Both the position numbers and the translations under genes were made by a program. A stretch of DNA of 64,000 nucleotides, taken from assembly GCA_963730115.1 (NCBI GenBank), contig CAVSQM010000004.1:62001-126000 (forward strand), read 5' to 3'. Numbering within the stretch: the stretch's first letter is position 1; each line of letters begins with the position of its first letter. Of this stretch, positions 8,968 through 16,914 are shown in pieces. The stretch comes from DASQFQ01 sp963730115. GTDB lineage: Bacteria; Actinomycetota; Thermoleophilia; Solirubrobacterales; Solirubrobacteraceae. The notes beneath the pieces were generated by a model. The model ran no database searches, had not been told where the DNA came from, and saw only the letters and a program-made list of their open reading frames with translations.

Positions 8968-9821
8968 ATGCTTATCGTACGACCTCGGCTGGGGACCCGC
9001 GCGTCACCGGGATCGATCTGGAGACGACACCGCACCCGCCATCACCTGGCTGCCGGAGCGCGTCGGGATCGAGGAAACGTCGAGGCGATGGCCATGTGCG
9101 CGGGTCGGGGCGTCGGCGCTGTGGACACGGTCGAGGCCGCAGCGGCGATCGTCGAGCGCTTCGCCACCGCGTTGCAGCCCGGCTGACCTGCCGCGAAAGC
9201 AGAGAACCGCTCACTGTCATCCGCCCAAGGGCCCGTTTGGACCCTCGCGAGGGACGAGAACGAAGCGCCGAGTCGGCCGCACTTGTGAGTGCTGCTTTGC
9301 GCGAGGAGCGGCAGCGCGAGTCATGCCCGCTCGGTCATGCACCGGCGCGGCACGAGGCCCGCACTAGAAGTACCCGTCTTCTCGATCATGCGGAAGCTCC
9401 CGGAGAGCGCGGCCGAGATGCGGCGTCTTCCTTTGCGCTCACGACACCTAGGTCGACGACGCCAACGACTACGGCCAGTTCACCTATCGCGTCGAGTAGA
9501 TCGCCGCGCGGACTGTGTAGCTGCGAGTCGCTGAGTACGCTAGGGGGCGGCCGCCAAGCCTCCTCCGTCTTCCGCTGCCCGCGATGAGTTTCCGCGGGTT
9601 GCGTCCGCCCTTGCCGGCAAGGGACCGGGGAACTCGAACGCGCTGAGCACCGCGCCGGCTTGGCACTCAGGGTGATCTCGGTGACGGCGCTCCCGTGGGT
9701 GCTGCCGGAACGTTCACTTCCCAGACGGTCCGAACTCGACCTGGTCGGACGGGTAGGCCGGCCGCCGCGCGCCCGATTCTGGCCTATTGTCGCCATCTTA
9801 ACTATGCGGGGGAGATGCTGA
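8968..9821. other. Gene-poor region with possible coding scraps
   Basis: About 850 bases without an intact gene. On the plus strand, 9088-9186 reads NVEAMAMCAGRGVGAVDTV then EAAAAIVERFATALQPG and stop, which resembles the end of a nitronate-monooxygenase-type flavoprotein. At about 9440-9500 a frame ends VDDANDYGQFTYRVE and stop. Both look like tails of lost genes. A short copy of the dispersed repeat lies at 9285-9330. I see no promoter. Confidence 0.35.
9285..9330. repeat. Dispersed repeat, short copy
   Basis: GAGTGCTGCTTTGCGCGA followed by GAGCGGCAGCGCG matches the non-coding part of the copies at 4417 and 10900. Homology fades after about 40 bases. Confidence 0.55.
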
Positions 9822-10597
9822 ATGAGGCTAGGTCTGTATTGCGCGGTGCTCACGGTTGGGCTGCTCATGCCAGCCGCGAGTGCGAGCGCGCACCGGGGCA
9901 CGCCCGCGAAAGCGGGGAAGCACCTCGCCAAGGTTGTCGCGCCGCCGATTCGAAGAAGGCCAGGACCGGCAAGGTTCGGGTGACGGGGTGCAAGGCCAAG
10001 AGCAAGAGCAAGAGGGGTAAGCATCGCCACACGTTCAGCTGCCGCGTCTCCGTCCGGCTGACCTATGCCAACGGCACGTCTCAGACCTGCAGTGACAGGT
10101 CGGTGACGGTGCTGCGTACCGAGCGCAGCTACCGCCGAGTGAAGCGCACTTACATGAACAAGCGTGGCTTCACCTGCGGCAAGGCGAGCCCCCTGCCGAC
10201 CGTCGAGGGCATGCCGCCGGTCAAGCTGCCGGAGCCGGCCGGCGGGGAGCCTCCGCCGGTCACGACACCGCCGACTGCCCCACCCCCGAGCCTCCCGCCC
10301 TTTCCGGCCAAGGCCGGGACGAGCGACAGTACGGCTCATGCGAGCGATCATCACATCGCCTACTTCAACGGGTTCTACTGGCAGTTCCTGCGCGACGGGC
10401 TCTACTACCAGTGGTTTCGCGACGCCAACGGCTACGCCTGGCTGATCGAGCAGTGGGCCTACCAGGGGCCGGGTTGCCGAGGCGACTACCGTCGCTTCTG
10501 GTGGTGGAGCGCCTCCGGCTGGACGTACTACTACCAGTACTGGATCCTCGACTCCTACTACGGGGAGGATCAGATCCTCGGCGCCGAACCCTGCTGA
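9822..10597 (+). CDS. Secreted aromatic-rich protein, apparent frameshift
   Basis: An ATG at 9822 opens a good signal peptide (MRLGLYCAVLTVGLLMPAAS-ASA) and reads on to AKAGKHLAKVV. The rest of the protein lies in another frame, from about 9945: SKKARTGKVRVTGCKAKSKS, four cysteines, a proline-rich linker, and a C-terminal part very rich in Trp and Tyr (HIAYFNGFYWQFLRDG, FWWWSASGWTYYYQYW). One single-base change near 9935-9955 joins the two. The Trp/Tyr-rich domain may bind polymer or wall, but I do not recognise the family. A perfect terminator follows. Confidence 0.6.
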
Positions 10598-10613
10598 TCG
10601 ATCCGCACCTCAG

Positions 10614-10645
10614 GAAGACCGGTCGTCCCCGGGCGACCGGTCTTC
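10614..10645 (+). terminator. Strong intrinsic terminator
   Basis: A perfect 12-bp inverted repeat (GAAGACCGGTCG / CGACCGGTCTTC) with an 8-base loop is followed by TCTTG, 16 bases after the stop of the aromatic-rich secreted protein. Confidence 0.8.
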
Positions 10646-10899
10646 TCTTGACCTTCCAAGCTGGCACAAGGCCCGGCGAAGTCAGACCGCCTCTGGCACC
10701 GCTTGGCGCTCACTGTGATCTGTCTGAGCGAGCGTCCGTCGGTGGTGCAGTAGCCGCCGAACAGGGAGACGGTCCAGCGCGGACCCAACCTCGTTCGCGC
10801 CTGCCGACGGGATCGTTCTCATCAAGGACGGCGCACTGAACCGTGGCGTGGTCGAAGGACGGCTGCCGCGCGTTAGCAGCTCGACGAGTATCCGACGTG

Positions 10900-11241
10900 G
10901 TGAGTGCTGCTTTGCGCGGATAGCGGAAGCGCTGGTGGTCTCACGCCAGACACCCACTCGTCATCCTTTTCGACAGTCCGGTTGGTTGAATCGAGACGTC
11001 CGCCTATCCACACGGCGGATGCGAGAGGTCGTGCTCGGCACGCTTCCGTTCGCGGAGGCAGGAGCCATGGCCGATGACCTGCGCAGGGTAGAAGCGTGGG
11101 TCGGCGTTCGGCTCGCATGTATCAGAGGTCGTGGTCGTCGAGCCATCGAGGAACCTCTTGTCACGCTCTTGCTCGTCTGGTGGAAGAGGCCAGCGTGCCC
11201 GGCATTCCTCTGGAAGTAGACCGAGACCTCGCGGCGCGTGC
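10900..11241. repeat. Dispersed repeat, degraded copy with hydrolase tail remnant
   Basis: On the minus strand the frame reads EVSVYFQRNAGHAGLFHQTSKSV, nearly the same as the C-terminus of the hydrolase at 4536, then loses frame. The non-coding part (TGAGTGCTGCTTTGCGCG, TCACGCCAGACACCC, TTTTCGACAGTCCG) is also conserved. Relative to copy 1 there is an insert of about 100 bases at 11012-11115. No intact gene is attached, so this is a decayed partial duplication. Confidence 0.65.
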
Positions 11242-11862
11242 GAGCGCCCACACACGACGTCTGTTACGCCTGGCGGATCGGCGCGTATGGCGACACGCGC
11301 CGGCAGTCACGAGCCGCCGTGGGTCCGACGCGGAAACCCGCCGGAACGGTGTCGGCAGGAGCCCCTAAGGCGCATGGGGGACCCGAAAGGGACCGGGGTG
11401 GGTCGACTGCGACAGCGTGTGCTATCCCGCCGTCGATGATGAGCGCTGTCGTGTCCGTGCGTCAACGCGCGGGGTAGAACTCGTCCGGTGTGGCACGCGT
11501 CGCGCTGCGGCCTCGGCGTCGCCGCCGCTCGTGCATGACTTCGCTCCACCGCGGAATAGCTGCGCCGAGTGTTCCCCTCGTCGTCAAAAACCAACGAAGA
11601 CTGCTGTCAACATACTTCGATTGGTGAGTTTGTTGGGTCGTTCAAGGGACCTTGTCTGATCAACAGCCGCCCATGCATTCTCTTGTCGCGGGTCTGGCGT
11701 AATGTTTGTGATCAACGGCTTGCGTGATCGACCGGCCGGTGATAGTGGTCACCTCCGTAGGTTCTCGTCCTCGGCCGAGGTCGGCTGTGGCGAGAAATCA
11801 GGCGTTGCGCGTCGGCAGTTGTCGCACCAGATTGAGCCTCGTTGAAACGGAGGAGGGCGCTT
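11242..11862. other. Intergenic region, nothing recognised
   Basis: About 620 bases, in part less GC-rich than the surroundings (11580-11720). I find no coding frame with a plausible start and composition and no strong hairpin. The 3' end should hold the promoter of the proline-repeat secreted protein. Confidence 0.4.
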
Positions 11863-12870
11863 TTGCATCGAAGGGTGGCCATTGCGGTTTCCGCCGCCCT
11901 CGCGATGGCGTGTGCCTGGCCTGCGGTCGCCGCGGCGTCGGAGAGCCTGGTCGCTGCGACAAGTGAGGTGGCGGCCGCAGCGCCGGCCACCGACCCGCAA
12001 CCGCCGCCTGCCCCCTCCAGCGACCCGCAACCGCCGCCCGATCCGATCGCCGACCCGCAACCGCCGCCTGCCCCCTCCACCGACCCGCAACCGCCGCCCG
12101 ATCCGATCGCCGACCCGCAACCGCCGCCTGCCCCCTCCACCGACCCGCAACCGCCGCCCGATCCGATCGCCGACCCCGAGCCGGACCCCCACCCGCAACC
12201 GGACTCCGACGACGAGTCGGTCGCCGACGACGAGCCAGTTCCACACCCGGCCGCGGGCGACGAGGCGGGCGAGCGGCCGAGCGGCGAGAATGCGGGCGAG
12301 GCGCGGCCCCCCGCGCCGGCAGCGGCTGGCGCGGCGACCAAGGGGACCCAGGCCTTTGCGCAAGGCGCGCCCGCCGGCACCATCGCGACCGCCTCTGTTC
12401 GGAGCGCCGCGGTGGTGGAGACCGCCAGCGATCCGACCACCAGGACGTCGGCTCGGGGAACGTCCGTCGTGGCGCGCTTGGTGTCCGGCCATGCTACGCC
12501 GCTGGCTGAGAAGCCCATGGCGCTCGGCGCCGAGCCCGGCCAGCTGGCGCCCGACCTCCTTACAGCGCTGCGGGCGCACACCGAGCAACGGGATTTCCGA
12601 GCGCGGGAGCGCGCGAACGGAGCGTCCGCGCGCAAACCGACCGCGGCGCGAGGGGACTCGTCCCCGGGTCCCATCCTCCCGCTCGGCCCGCCGTTAGACA
12701 TCGTCGCGGGAAGCTCCGCCGGCCCAGGCGGCATCGCGCCATCGCCGCTCTGGTGCGTGCTCTGCACAGGTCACGCCGTGCGCGCCGCTCATGAGCTTCG
12801 GCGCCTTCGGGCCCTGCTGCTCGCCCCGGACCTTCCCGGTCTTCCCTCCCTGCGCGATCGACCCGGCTAG
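11863..12870 (+). CDS. Secreted protein with Pro/Asp decapeptide repeats
   Basis: A 335-residue exported protein. A TTG at 11863 is chosen because AGGAGG lies six bases upstream; it gives LHRRVAIAVSAALAMACAW, a normal signal peptide. Residues 44-103 or so are six decapeptides alternating DPQPPPAPST and DPQPPPDPIA, then an Asp/Glu-rich stretch and a long Ala/Ser/Thr-rich region. The C-terminus has a weak hydrophobic helix (WCVLCTGHAV) and a basic tail ending LRDRPG. The repeat is likely an extended spacer of a surface protein. The tail may be altered by a frameshift. Confidence 0.6.
   Translation: MHRRVAIAVSAALAMACAWPAVAAASESLVAATSEVAAAAPATDPQPPPAPSSDPQPPPDPIADPQPPPAPSTDPQPPPDPIADPQPPPAPSTDPQPPPDPIADPEPDPHPQPDSDDESVADDEPVPHPAAGDEAGERPSGENAGEARPPAPAAAGAATKGTQAFAQGAPAGTIATASVRSAAVVETASDPTTRTSARGTSVVARLVSGHATPLAEKPMALGAEPGQLAPDLLTALRAHTEQRDFRARERANGASARKPTAARGDSSPGPILPLGPPLDIVAGSSAGPGGIAPSPLWCVLCTGHAVRAAHELRRLRALLLAPDLPGLPSLRDRPG
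11991..12170 (+). repeat. Three 60-bp tandem repeats (six 30-bp subunits)
   Basis: Three nearly perfect 60-bp units encode paired decapeptides in the secreted protein. Units 2 and 3 are identical, and unit 1 differs by one base (AGC for ACC). Such recent tandem copies can expand or contract. Confidence 0.9.
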
Positions 12871-12951
12871 CGAGCGCCCGCGCCGGTCAACGCACCGGCG
12901 CACCTCCTAGCCGGTCCTCAGTCGAGCGCTCTTTGGGAAGGAGAGACAGTC

Positions 12952-13041
12952 GTGAAGTGCACCCTGCTGCATCGCAGTAGCCCGAGACGGAATGCGGCCG
13001 TGCCGCCCGTGACACGTGCGGCCGGGAGGGGCGGCGGATGA
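12952..13041 (+). CDS. Possible 29-residue leader ORF coupled to the nucleotidyltransferase
   Basis: A GTG preceded by AAGGAG opens a 29-codon frame whose TGA overlaps the ATG of the next gene (ATGA). The peptide (MKCTLLHRSSPRRNAAVPPV...) is basic and not recognisable. The good ribosome binding site and exact stop-start overlap suggest translational coupling. It may also be the leftover of a deleted gene. Confidence 0.35.
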   Translation: MKCTLLHRSSPRRNAAVPPVTRAAGRGGG

Positions 13042-13838
13042 GAGCCGTCATACTCGCTGGAGGGCTCGGCACGCGCCTGCGCCCCTACACGACGGTGATT
13101 CCAAAGCCGCTGGTGCCGATCGGCGACCGGGCGGTTCTCGAGCACATCATCCAGTCGTTGAGCAGGTCTGGTGTTGACCACATCGACCTGTGTGTCGGTC
13201 ACCTTGGGCAGCTCATCTGCGTCTACCTCGCGAACGCCGACCTGCCTCACGACGTTCGGCTCTCGTATCACTGGGAATCCGAACCGCTCGGCACGGCCGG
13301 CGCGTTGGCCGGGGTGCCGGGTCTGGAGGGCACGTTCATCGCGCTGAATGGCGACGTGTTGACGACGCTGGACTACGAGACGCTGGTGGATTACCACCTC
13401 GAGCGGGACGCGGCGCTGACGATCGCGATGCGCGGTCAGCACGTGAACGTCGATCTGGGGGTCATCGAGTCCGGGAACGGCCTGGTCCGCGCGTATACCG
13501 AGAAGCCCACGCTGCGCTTCAACGCGAGCATGGGGATCTACGTCTTCGACGCGAGGGCGCTTCAGTGGCTCCCTGGCGGGGACCGATTCCAGCTCCCGGA
13601 GCTCGTGCTCCGGCTCTTGGCGGCGGGCGAGCGCGTCGCCGCCTTCGAGAGCGACGCCGACTGGTTCGATATCGGAGCCGTGGGCGAATACGAGCGTGCC
13701 GCCGCTGACGTAACGCACTTCCCCGAGAAGTACGGGCTCGAGACGTCGGCGCTACCGCCGCATGACGTGTTCCCGGCGATGCAGGCCCAGACCTCAGGCG
13801 GCGTCCGCTCGGTCGGGGAAAGGAGCGAGAAACCATGA
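13038..13838 (+). CDS. Sugar-1-phosphate nucleotidyltransferase
   Basis: A 266-residue cytoplasmic enzyme that would make an NDP-sugar from NTP and sugar-1-phosphate. It begins MRAVILAGGLGTRLRPYT, the nucleotide-binding loop of the family, with PKPLVPI a few residues later, FIALNGDVL for the metal-binding Asp, and FNASMGIYVF. It is a compact form without the C-terminal left-handed beta-helix seen in bifunctional members, close to glucose-1-phosphate thymidylyl- or mannose-1-phosphate guanylyltransferases. Its stop overlaps the start of a truncated sugar transferase, so it was part of a polysaccharide locus that has lost its other genes. Confidence 0.85.
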   Translation: MRAVILAGGLGTRLRPYTTVIPKPLVPIGDRAVLEHIIQSLSRSGVDHIDLCVGHLGQLICVYLANADLPHDVRLSYHWESEPLGTAGALAGVPGLEGTFIALNGDVLTTLDYETLVDYHLERDAALTIAMRGQHVNVDLGVIESGNGLVRAYTEKPTLRFNASMGIYVFDARALQWLPGGDRFQLPELVLRLLAAGERVAAFESDADWFDIGAVGEYERAAADVTHFPEKYGLETSALPPHDVFPAMQAQTSGGVRSVGERSEKP

Positions 13839-13910
13839 TCCCGTTGTCCTCACATCACGCGCCGCGGGCGGCGGTGAAGCGCACGTTCGACGTCGTGATA
13901 CTGGACAGGC
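13835..13910 (+). pseudogene. 5' remnant of a bacterial sugar transferase
   Basis: An ATG overlapping the previous stop (ATGA) starts MIPLSSHHAPRAAVKRTFD then VVILD. The KR-x-FD-x-V pattern is the start of the membrane helix of undecaprenyl-phosphate sugar-1-phosphate transferases (WcaJ/WbaP type). After about 23 codons the sequence is unrelated and the catalytic part is missing. The next gene starts 115 bases downstream. Confidence 0.5.
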
Positions 13911-13949
13911 GGTCCGGGCGGCGCGGATTCACCCGCGTCCCGTGTTTCA

Positions 13950-14657
13950 ATGTCGGCGATGGCCACCGAGCGATCAGTAGGCCGCCGGCTGACCGACGCG
14001 TTTCTCGCATGCGATGCGCCGGCGATGGTCGCGGAGCTCGCTCCGGACGCGGTCTTCCACAGCCCGGTCGCCGACTATCAAGGTCGCGATCGGATCGGCG
14101 CGGTACTCACAGCGGTCACCCAGGTCGTGGCCGCGCCGCGGCCCACCCACCTGATCGAGAGCTCCGACGAGACGCTGCTGGCGTTCACCGCCGAGCTCGA
14201 GGGCAGCGCCGGCGACGGCATGTTGCTCGCGACCGGTGAGCGCGATCGCGCGATCTCGCATCTGACGCTAATGGTCAGGCCGCTGGCGACGCTCCTTGAC
14301 GCCATCGACCGGATGAAGGTGCTGCTCAACGCAGCGGCCCCGGCCCGGATCGAGCAGGACGAGCTGGCGGGACGCTTCGAGGGCGCCGACCACGGCGCCA
14401 GCGTGTCCTTCTTCCTGGCACGGACACCCCCGGGCCGCGGGCCAAGCCTGCATCGCCACCCGTATGAGGAGACCTTCGTCGTGCACGAGGGCCGGCTCAG
14501 CTTCACGGTCGACGACCAGACGATCGAGGCAGGGGCCGGTCAGATCGTGATCGTGCCACCCGGCAGCGCGCACAAGTTCGTCAACGTCGGCGACGCGCCC
14601 GCCCACATGACCAACATCCACCCGCGCCCGCGAATGTCGCAGGAGGATCTGGAGTAG
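13950..14657 (+). CDS. Two-domain protein: NTF2/SnoaL-like plus cupin
   Basis: A 235-residue cytoplasmic protein. Residues 5-125 form a SnoaL-like NTF2 fold (RLTDAFLACDAPAMVAELAPDAVFHSP, split over the usual helix-strand order). Residues 140-230 form a cupin with the two motifs RGPSLHRHPYEETFVVHEG (two His and the Glu) and GQIVIVPPGSAHKFVN. The metal-binding residues are intact. SnoaL-cupin fusions are uncommon, and the function is not predictable. ATGs at 13950 and 13959 are both possible starts. Confidence 0.75.
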   Translation: MSAMATERSVGRRLTDAFLACDAPAMVAELAPDAVFHSPVADYQGRDRIGAVLTAVTQVVAAPRPTHLIESSDETLLAFTAELEGSAGDGMLLATGERDRAISHLTLMVRPLATLLDAIDRMKVLLNAAAPARIEQDELAGRFEGADHGASVSFFLARTPPGRGPSLHRHPYEETFVVHEGRLSFTVDDQTIEAGAGQIVIVPPGSAHKFVNVGDAPAHMTNIHPRPRMSQEDLE

Positions 14658-14711
14658 ACGGGCCGGGCCGGGAACTGCGCAGCGCCGGACACGGCTGCCG
14701 ACGATCTGCGA

Positions 14712-15077
14712 TCAGCTGTTCGGCGAATCCTGAAATGCGCGCACCTCGATGCGGCCACCCAGTGCCTTCGACGCCTGCGTCGCCCACTGGACCGCGGCAT
14801 CTTGGTCTGCGGCCTCGATCACCCAGAAGCCGCCGACGTACTCCGGCGCCTCAACGAACGGTCCGTCGACCACCACGGGCTCGCCGTTGGTGGCGTCGAC
14901 GGTCTTGGCCGACGACGGCGGATGCAGCCCCCCGGCGAAGCGAAACGCCCCGGACTCGCGTAAGTCGGTGTTGAACGCCTCCACGGCGGCCAGCGCGGCC
15001 TCCAGTTCGGCCGGGTCCATCGACGCCATGGTCGGCTCCTCGGCCGCGTCGTGAGGCACCGTCAAAAAGAACTGCAT
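14712..15077 (-). CDS. YCII/DGPF-domain protein
   Basis: A 121-residue protein of the YCII-like family (ferredoxin-like fold), related to small proteins often encoded next to ECF sigma factors. It shows MQFFLTV, FAGGLHPP, then the family signature VVDGPFVEAPEYVGGFWVIEA and ATQASKALGG. The usual ECF41-type sigma gene is not adjacent. AAGGAG lies upstream of both the GTG (15080) and ATG (15077). It is probably a small-molecule-binding or accessory protein of unknown substrate. Confidence 0.75.
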   Translation of the reverse strand: MQFFLTVPHDAAEEPTMASMDPAELEAALAAVEAFNTDLRESGAFRFAGGLHPPSSAKTVDATNGEPVVVDGPFVEAPEYVGGFWVIEAADQDAAVQWATQASKALGGRIEVRAFQDSPNS

Positions 15078-15245
15078 CACTCGTCGCTCCTTCTGGCGGG
15101 TGGTACGAGCCAGGCTATCAGCGGCCCCCTATATGTCCTTGAGCACCGGCTGATCGCCACTGGTCCGGAACGGCGAGGGCGCGTGCACACCGGAGGCGGG
15201 GACACCCCAGAACACAAGTAGCGCCGATGGTGGACCTCAGAGCGC

Positions 15246-16061
15246 TCAGCCGGCGGCGATCAGCGCAACGCCGGCGAGCAGCACGGCGACGCCGGTGAGA
15301 CGCCGGGGCGAGATCTCGCGCGGCGGCAGACGCAGCAGGCCGTAGCGGTCGATGACGACCGAGCTCAGTTGCTGACCTGCGACGGTGAGGACGACGACCG
15401 GCGCGGCGCCGATCTCGGGCATCAACATGAACACGGCGGTCACGTAGGTCGCGCCGCACAGCCCACCGAGCCAGCCCCACCACGGCACGCGACGCAGGCC
15501 GGCGACCTGCGGCCGCGAACCGCCCGCGGCGAGCACGCCGGCGAGCACGACGGCCATCGCCGCGGTTGCGACCACGAACGAGAAGGCCGCGACCGCGGCG
15601 GCGGCGTCGAGCTCGGTCCGCAACTGAGCGTTGATGGCGCCCTGAACCGGCAGGGCGGCGCCTGCGGCGAGGCCGAGGAGGAGCCAGCCGGTACGCCGGC
15701 GTGCCGCGTTGGTGCGGCCGCGCTAGCCGGCGCTGCCGCGGTCTTGGCGGGCACGTGGCTGATCGTCCGAGTCCAAGCGGGAAGCGAAGCGCTCGGCCAG
15801 CAGGATCCCGGCCGTGATGTACAGGGCGCTGCCGAGTCCTCCGGCGAGTGTCCACGGCTCGGCGTCGCCGATCAGGCCGAGCGCCCCGAGCGCGCCCGCG
15901 ATCGCGGCGAGCGCCAGCAGCACGAGCGCCCCGATCCCCAGCTGCAGCGTCGAGGCGCCGAACGAGCTCCCGACCGCCGTGGAGAGCTGAACGTTGGCTG
16001 CCGCCTGCAGCGCGAGCAGGCTGCCGACGAGCAGCAGGAACGGAATCGCGAGCGCCTCCAC
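15246..16061 (-). pseudogene. YdcZ (DUF606) family transporter with in-frame TAG
   Basis: Two halves of a DMT-type membrane protein lie in one frame. The first, from the GTG at 16061 with CCGGAGG upstream, has three helices and ends YITAGILLAERFAS...GSAG then TAG at 15723-15725. The second continues in the same frame without a start codon (RTGWLLLGLAAGAALPVQGA), through VPWWGWLGGLCGATYVTAVF and GQQLSSVVIDRYGLL. Each half matches YdcZ, but the first lacks its final helices. Either the gene is dead or only the first half is made. It is divergent from a TetR gene across a perfect operator. Confidence 0.65.
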
Positions 16062-16088
16062 AGCAACCTCCGGACAGAAATGGACGAT

Positions 16089-16118
16089 CCGTCCGATTAC
16101 GTTAGCACAATCGGACGG
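16089..16118. promoter_or_regulatory. Likely TetR operator between YdcZ and TetR genes
   Basis: A perfect inverted repeat CCGTCCGATT-N10-AATCGGACGG lies between divergent start codons at 16061 (minus) and 16152 (plus). A -10-like TAGGCT at 16137-16142 sits nine bases before the TetR ATG, implying a leaderless message. A repressor bound here would cover both promoters. Confidence 0.75.
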
Positions 16119-16151
16119 AGCGTCCGCTTGTGCCGGTAGGCTCCACACGCC

Positions 16152-16724
16152 ATGTCGCCATCACGCTCTCCGCGCGAGCGGGCCGACGCCGCGCGCAACC
16201 GTGAGCGGGTGCTCGCGGCCGCCGCCCGGTTGTTCGCGGAGCGCGACGGACGCGAGGTGACGATGGAACAGATCGCCGCGGCCGCCGGAGTGGGCAAGGC
16301 GACGCTGTATCGCCGCTACCCCGACGTGCCCTCGATTGCCGTGGCGCTGCTCGACGAGCACGAGCGGAGGCTGCAGGACGCAGTCCTGGGGGGAGCGCCG
16401 CCGCTTGGACCCGGCGACCCCCCGGCCGAGCGTCTCGCTGCGTTCTACCGGGCGATGATCGACCTGCTCGAGCATCACGGCCACCTCGCGCTCGCCGCCG
16501 AGGCCGGCGCGCGCCGCTACCGGACCGGCGCCTACCGCGCCTGGGTGCTCCACCTCACCGGCCTGCTCGACGCAGCCGGTCTCGGCGAGCGGCCGGCGCT
16601 CGCCGACGCGCTGCTCGCGCCCCTCGCCCCCGATGTCTACGCGCACCAGCGGGCGTCCGGATTGAGCGCCAAGCGCATCGCGGACGACCTCGGCGTGCTC
16701 GCACGGCGCACCCTGGAGACGTGA
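16152..16724 (+). CDS. TetR-family regulator
   Basis: A 190-residue repressor. The N-terminal helix-turn-helix is clear (ARNRERVLAAAARLFAERDG, then MEQIAAAAGVGKATLYRRYP). The remainder is an all-helical ligand domain (LLEHHGHLALAAEAGARR) with the C-terminal helices seen in regulators of efflux genes. It lies divergent to the YdcZ transporter and probably represses both genes through the operator at 16089-16118. The absence of a Shine-Dalgarno site and the -10 box nine bases upstream suggest leaderless translation. Confidence 0.88.
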   Translation: MSPSRSPRERADAARNRERVLAAAARLFAERDGREVTMEQIAAAAGVGKATLYRRYPDVPSIAVALLDEHERRLQDAVLGGAPPLGPGDPPAERLAAFYRAMIDLLEHHGHLALAAEAGARRYRTGAYRAWVLHLTGLLDAAGLGERPALADALLAPLAPDVYAHQRASGLSAKRIADDLGVLARRTLET

Positions 16725-16747
16725 ACGCGACACTCACGTCGTCGGCA

Positions 16748-16900
16748 TCACGGGAGCGCGCCCAGCTTCGAGGCGCGATAGCGGTCGGCGTTCCGGAGCG
16801 TGACCGTGGGCCAGAGGATCCCGCGGTCGTAGGGCTCAATCCGACGCCCTTCGATCAGCCGTTGGGGCCAGTCGAGATGCGTCTCGTCATCGTCGGTCAT
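16748..16900 (-). CDS. 50-residue hypothetical protein downstream of PhzF
   Basis: A short ORF with a textbook ribosome binding site (GGAGG, six bases before the ATG), starting 14 bases after the PhzF stop in the same direction. The product (MTDDDETHLDWPQRLIEGRR...) is acidic at the N-terminus, basic at the C-terminus, and has Trp and Pro patterns of real protein. I do not recognise it. It probably shares the PhzF transcript. Confidence 0.6.
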   Translation of the reverse strand: MTDDDETHLDWPQRLIEGRRIEPYDRGILWPTVTLRNADRYRASKLGALP

Positions 16901-16914
16901 GCGGGGCCTCCTGT

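Noticed and set aside
9386..10354. 322-codon minus-strand frame
   Set aside because: Crosses the promoter and body of the aromatic-rich secreted protein; composition is noise.
11991..12170. CRISPR-like array
   Set aside because: Units are contiguous 60-bp coding repeats with no unique spacers.
11712..12767. Minus-strand frame with Gly/Cys/Ser repeats opposite the Pro-rich secreted protein
   Set aside because: The Gly-Cys-Gly repeats are the reverse complement of the 60-bp repeat. The plus strand has the ribosome binding site and signal peptide.
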